From: Bacteroidaceae bacterium
GTDB taxonomy: Bacteria > Bacteroidota > Bacteroidia > Bacteroidales > Bacteroidaceae
DNA length: 64,000 nucleotides
Reading direction: 5' to 3'
Assembly: GCA_024400995.1 (NCBI GenBank)
Contig: JAKSLU010000001.1
Location: 1 to 64,000, forward strand
Shown: piece after piece, positions 60,504 through 64,000 of the stretch
Layout: each line of letters begins with the position of its first letter
Numbering within the stretch: position 1 is the first letter of the stretch
The notes under the pieces: generated by a model
What the model saw: only the letters and a program-made list of their open reading frames with translations
Databases searched by the model: none
Told to the model about the DNA's origin: nothing
Translations under genes and position numbers: made by a program

Positions 60504-60514
60504 TTACCCCCCCC
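60504..60514 (-). repeat. G8TAA tract (reverse strand) upstream of the C25 protease gene
   Basis: TTA followed by eight C, which is G8TAA on the - strand. It lies 67 nt before the -7 box at 60582 and 144 nt before the ATG. Confidence 0.85.
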
Positions 60515-60581
60515 ATTAAAGAACTTGGCCCTCCGAACATACTTTTCGGACCTTGCAGCTTGCTAATATACTGACTTTTCG

Positions 60582-60589
60582 TAACTTTG
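60582..60589 (+). promoter_or_regulatory. C25 protease gene promoter, -7 box
   Basis: TAACTTTG followed by CAAAGC, 69 nt before the ATG at 60659. Confidence 0.65.
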
Positions 60590-60658
60590 CAAAGCCAAAG
60601 AATGCCCGCGCATGACGCGCGCACTGCTAATGTTACTATTAATTCTTAAACCAATATT

Positions 60659-63600
60659 ATGCGAAGACCCCTATCTCTCTTCCTGCTTGCCTTCTGCAGC
60701 GTATGCGCCATGGCACAGGATGTGATTATCGACCTCACCACCCTGTCGCCCACCACAGGCAGCATGGTGACGGGCGAGAAGAACGGAGTGGCCTACACAT
60801 TTGAGCAGGCCACCAGTCCCAACACAGGAGCTTACCTCTGGAACGCAGCCTCCTACTGCGATATGACGCTCTCATCCAGCCAGAAGATGGCTGTGGTGGA
60901 GCTGGTCGGTCGCGGCAACCAGCGAGACACCTCACGTCCCACCGAGATCTATGTTGTCAATGGCGGCGGCAAACTCGTGCACAACCCCAATGCTGTGTCC
61001 GTATGGACAGCCGAAGAGAGTGCAGGCACCAAGCTCGTGCTCAACGCCGCCAGTGGTAGTACATATACTGTGCAGAAGGTGCGCGTGTGGTATGACGGTA
61101 CTGAGTATATACCCGGCGGCACAGACACCGAGACGGATGAGCCCGAACTCACTGGAGCTCCACTTGTGCGTACACTCTCACTGCCCCAGCATGGCGTGGC
61201 CGTCAAGATGGCCATCGTGACAGTCAAGCAGTTCAAGTCTGCTGCACAGGACTATGCTCTCTGGAAGACACAGCAGGGCTACGATGTGGAGGAGGTCTAT
61301 GTGGAGGACTGTGACCCCAGTGGCAAGCTGAAGGGCGTAGAACTGGCAACAGCCATACAGACTCGACTTAAGGAGGTAGGCCCCGCCTTTGTCCTCATTA
61401 TGGGTGACGACTATCACGTGCCTCCCTTCAAGGGAACATACCCCACTACTACACCCTATGCCACGGACTACTTCTATGGCGAATACACGGGCGACAACTA
61501 TCCCGAGGCGTACGTTGGCCGCTTCTCCGCCGATACGGAGGCTGATCTGCGCGTCCAGATGTACAAGACTCAGTACATGTCAAAGCTCTCCAATGCCAGT
61601 GGCAAGTGGCTCGACACCTCTGTTGTGCTGCAGAGCGAAATCATGAAGGAGGGCTACGAATATACCGCCAACTACATACAGAACCACTGTGGCTCTATGG
61701 TGCAGAAGAAGACCTACTTCAATGGCGAGACACTCAATAGCCTCATCAACCAGGGCAGCGCCATGGTGACATACTTTGGTCATGGTAGCTGGAACGGACT
61801 CGGCAGTGGCCTGTACAATACCTACAACGCTAGCACACTAGCCAATACGGACAAGTATCCTCTGATGCTTGCCATCACCTGTCTGACGGGTCAGTTTGAC
61901 GACCGTTCTGTCCCCTGCCTCGCAGAGACCATGCAGCGCCGCGACAAGGCTGGTACGGTAGCCTTTGTCGGAGCCACACGTGAGAGCTTTGACACGCCCA
62001 ACCTCAAGTTTATGATGGGAGGCAACAGAGAGGGACAGAGCTATCTGGGCTTTATGGCTAGCATGTTCCCCTATGCCGATGAGGATCCCCTCAACCAGCA
62101 CGCCCGCACACTAGGCGAGGCCGTGGCTATCGGTGCCTACTCCGTCAACGCCTACGTAGAGAAGTATGTGAGCGTGACGCAGGAGTACTACGAGCTCTTT
62201 GGCGATCCCACCTATCAGCCTTATAGCAAGGCACCCCTCACTATGCAGGTGCAGCGTGAGGGCGAGCTCATGGCGGGCCATACCTTCAGGGTGAAGGCCG
62301 TGCCCAATGCCGTAGTCTGCCTGAGTGAGGGCCGCCACATCTGGGCAGTGGCCGCTACGAACAGCCGTGGCTATGCTACTCTCAAGATCAGCAAGAACGC
62401 CACCCCCGGCAAGGCTACCCTCTACGTTTCCGCCCCAGGCTATACCGACTGGAGCGATGAGATCATACAGATAGCCGCCAACGATGACCATGAGGACAAG
62501 CTCCCTGGCCAGGTGCAGTCTCTGCGTCCTCTGCTCACAGGCAGCGATGTGATTGACTATACCTCAGCCCGCATCAGCACTGAGTGGAAGAACGAGACCC
62601 TCACGGGCAAGACGGGGGCCGTATATGCCACCTGTCTAGCGAGCAGCGACAAGACGGAGTGCATCTGGATGCGCAACGACTACAAGCCCTGTGGCATCGT
62701 GACCACTAAGCCAGGTGGATATGTGCGCAAGGTGAGCATAGACTGGCTGCAGGAACTAGGTCCCTCGGACACCATCTCAGTCTTTGTGTCCGACAAGCCC
62801 TATACCTCATCCTCCGACGTGTGGGACGACAGCAAGAAGGGCACCCTCATCGGCCAGTTTGCCAAGGGTGGCACTAGCACCCTCGTGGTTGCGCCCAACT
62901 ATACCTATGTAGCTCTACGTGCCGAAAACCCCGCTTGCCTCCTCAAGAGCATCACCATCGGTTGGGGCACAGAGACCTTCGACGTGGAGCAGGATGACAT
63001 CCAGCCCTCCGACTTTGACTTTGACTACTACAAGCGCCACCGCGTGCTTATCGACAAGTTTACGGGTCAGGGTTGCCCTGCGTGCTACACCCACGATGTC
63101 ACACTTGGTGGCTACATAGAGGAGCACGATCTGGAGGACAAGATCTACGAGCTACGCAACTACTCCTTCAACAATGACCAGATGTGCATGCCCGACCTGC
63201 ACCATGCCTTTGCACGCGGATGGAATCCCAGTTCCTATCCCAGCTACCTCGTTGATCGCTGTGGCTACCAGGGCAACCAGATGGAACGCGGCAGCGACTA
63301 CATGACGCTTGCCACCTCCATCAAGAACCAGGATCGTGTAGCAGACCGCTTTGGTCGTCCCTGCCAGGTGAGCCTCTCTCTCGATGGTTCTACCTATAAT
63401 CCTGCCACGGGTGAGCTGAACGTCGTTGTGAGCGGCAAGCTCAGGGATATCAACCTGCCCGATCCTCGCATCAATATAGTTATCGCTCAGAATGGTATCG
63501 TGGCCTACCAGTCCACGCCTAATGGAAGGATAAGCAACTACGTGCACAATGGTGTGTCGCGTGCCTGCCTGACGGAGAGTGTGTTCGGTGATGTCTTTGA

Positions 63601-63961
63601 CGTTAAGCCAGACGGTACCTTCCAGGTGGAGAGGCAGTACTATCTGCCCGCCAAGATAGGTGGTGTGGTAACCAACGCCCAGAACATGGACGTTGTGGCC
63701 TTTGTCAGCTCATGGGACGACTACAATGCGTATGACAAGGACTACAAGAACAGCGAGGTGCACAACACCATAGCAGCATCCTTTGCCTCCCTGCCCTTCT
63801 ATGCCAAGGCACCTGTCCTCTCTGGCAGCACCACGGGGTGCCAGGAGATGCTCACTCCCGCACTGCACACCTCTGCTCCCATCTACAACATTCAGGGACA
63901 GCAGATACGCCAGCTGCAGCGCGGCGTGAACATCGTAGGAGGCCGCAGGGTTCTGCGCTAA
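60659..63961 (+). CDS. Gingipain-type C25 cysteine protease fused to an Omp28/thioredoxin-like domain, with T9SS tail
   Basis: 1100 residues. Signal peptide (1-20, AMAQ). An N-terminal beta region (20-150), then the peptidase C25 domain (about 175-525). It contains VLIMGDDYHVPPF and YVGRFSADTEADL, then YFGHGSWNG with His375 and LAITCLTGQFD with Cys408, the expected His/Cys dyad, and ELFGDPTYQPY at its end. An Ig-like domain (about 528-610) and a beta domain (about 620-780) follow. An Omp28-like thioredoxin domain (about 790-1000) carries LIDKFTGQGCPACYTHD with Cys806 and Cys809. The T9SS-type tail is YNIQGQQIRQLQRGVNIVGG. It is probably a surface or secreted protease. There is no classical caspase-like propeptide cleavage site that can be named by eye. 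Confidence 0.88.
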   Translation: MRRPLSLFLLAFCSVCAMAQDVIIDLTTLSPTTGSMVTGEKNGVAYTFEQATSPNTGAYLWNAASYCDMTLSSSQKMAVVELVGRGNQRDTSRPTEIYVVNGGGKLVHNPNAVSVWTAEESAGTKLVLNAASGSTYTVQKVRVWYDGTEYIPGGTDTETDEPELTGAPLVRTLSLPQHGVAVKMAIVTVKQFKSAAQDYALWKTQQGYDVEEVYVEDCDPSGKLKGVELATAIQTRLKEVGPAFVLIMGDDYHVPPFKGTYPTTTPYATDYFYGEYTGDNYPEAYVGRFSADTEADLRVQMYKTQYMSKLSNASGKWLDTSVVLQSEIMKEGYEYTANYIQNHCGSMVQKKTYFNGETLNSLINQGSAMVTYFGHGSWNGLGSGLYNTYNASTLANTDKYPLMLAITCLTGQFDDRSVPCLAETMQRRDKAGTVAFVGATRESFDTPNLKFMMGGNREGQSYLGFMASMFPYADEDPLNQHARTLGEAVAIGAYSVNAYVEKYVSVTQEYYELFGDPTYQPYSKAPLTMQVQREGELMAGHTFRVKAVPNAVVCLSEGRHIWAVAATNSRGYATLKISKNATPGKATLYVSAPGYTDWSDEIIQIAANDDHEDKLPGQVQSLRPLLTGSDVIDYTSARISTEWKNETLTGKTGAVYATCLASSDKTECIWMRNDYKPCGIVTTKPGGYVRKVSIDWLQELGPSDTISVFVSDKPYTSSSDVWDDSKKGTLIGQFAKGGTSTLVVAPNYTYVALRAENPACLLKSITIGWGTETFDVEQDDIQPSDFDFDYYKRHRVLIDKFTGQGCPACYTHDVTLGGYIEEHDLEDKIYELRNYSFNNDQMCMPDLHHAFARGWNPSSYPSYLVDRCGYQGNQMERGSDYMTLATSIKNQDRVADRFGRPCQVSLSLDGSTYNPATGELNVVVSGKLRDINLPDPRINIVIAQNGIVAYQSTPNGRISNYVHNGVSRACLTESVFGDVFDVKPDGTFQVERQYYLPAKIGGVVTNAQNMDVVAFVSSWDDYNAYDKDYKNSEVHNTIAASFASLPFYAKAPVLSGSTTGCQEMLTPALHTSAPIYNIQGQQIRQLQRGVNIVGGRRVLR

Positions 63962-63986
63962 CGTCTCAGCGGGTTTGTCGCCCGTA

Positions 63987-63995
63987 CCCCCCCCC
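63987..63995. repeat. C9 homopolymer at the window end
   Basis: Nine C preceded by GTA, 26 nt after the C25 gene stop; on the other strand it reads G9TAC. The window ends 5 nt later. Confidence 0.85.
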
Positions 63996-64000
63996 AAAAA

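Overview
The window looks like a chromosomal segment of a Bacteroidales bacterium, most likely from the Prevotellaceae or a close relative. The evidence is internal. Nearly every transcription unit is preceded by a Bacteroidetes-type -7 box (TAnnTTTG). There is a SusC/SusD (RagA/RagB-like) pair, six secreted proteins share a short type IX secretion (T9SS)-like C-terminal tail (Y/F-D-L-x-G-R ... G-x-x-I-x-x-G-x-x-x-L-x-K/R), and the murG-murC-ftsQ-ftsA-ftsZ order is that of the phylum. Genes are GC-rich; intergenic regions are AT-rich and full of repeats. No phage, plasmid, IS or CRISPR signature was seen.

Layout. 0.5-1.6 kb: an OmpA-type outer membrane protein. 1.8-7.9 kb: a cell-wall and division cluster (murG, murC, ftsQ, ftsA, ftsZ). 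8.1-10.3 kb: the two-gene threonine-degradation unit kbl-tdh. 10.5-20.4 kb: a SusC/SusD locus with a zinc metallopeptidase lipoprotein, a DUF4302 lipoprotein and a T9SS-tailed protein, probably for peptide or protein capture. 20.5-23.9 kb: a Dna2-like nuclease-helicase. 24.5-27.2 kb: an orphan antitoxin-like small protein and an Ig-like/T9SS secreted protein. 27.3-37.2 kb: housekeeping genes (ABC-F ATPase, DEAD-box helicase, DUF2851, dprA, Ca/Na antiporter, tRNA-Asn, PfkB kinase, S41 protease). 37.5-40.8 kb: a vitamin B12 uptake operon, btuB-btuG, behind a cobalamin riboswitch. 40.9-53.6 kb: large secreted proteins, namely a C1-peptidase-like/LamG/PKD protein, a GH29 alpha-L-fucosidase, a GEVED-like protein and a GH2 beta-galactosidase broken by one amber codon. 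53.6-56.2 kb: a biotin-dependent acyl-CoA carboxyltransferase/decarboxylase unit. 56.6-59.6 kb: a GH27 alpha-galactosidase. 59.7-60.2 kb: a WbqC-like protein. 60.7-64.0 kb: a gingipain-type C25 protease fused to an Omp28/thioredoxin-like domain.

The GH29, GH2 and GH27 enzymes together suggest growth on fucosylated and galactosylated host or plant glycans. The proteases and the SusCD locus suggest use of peptides and glycoproteins, with B12 scavenging alongside.

The most unusual content lies between genes. (1) A composite intergenic element combines an approximately 160-bp palindromic block, one copy of which has a perfect 60-bp palindrome at its exact centre, with an array of exactly 22-bp repeats about 50 bp away. 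Three composite copies and one array-only copy occur. (2) A second palindromic family (CCTCCCC-loop-GGGGAGG-TG-variable hairpin-GGAGGGG) occurs between genes and, in frame, inside at least two coding sequences, and it ends a third. (3) Tracts of exactly eight G followed by TAA lie 49-68 bp upstream of the -7 boxes of three secreted-enzyme genes.
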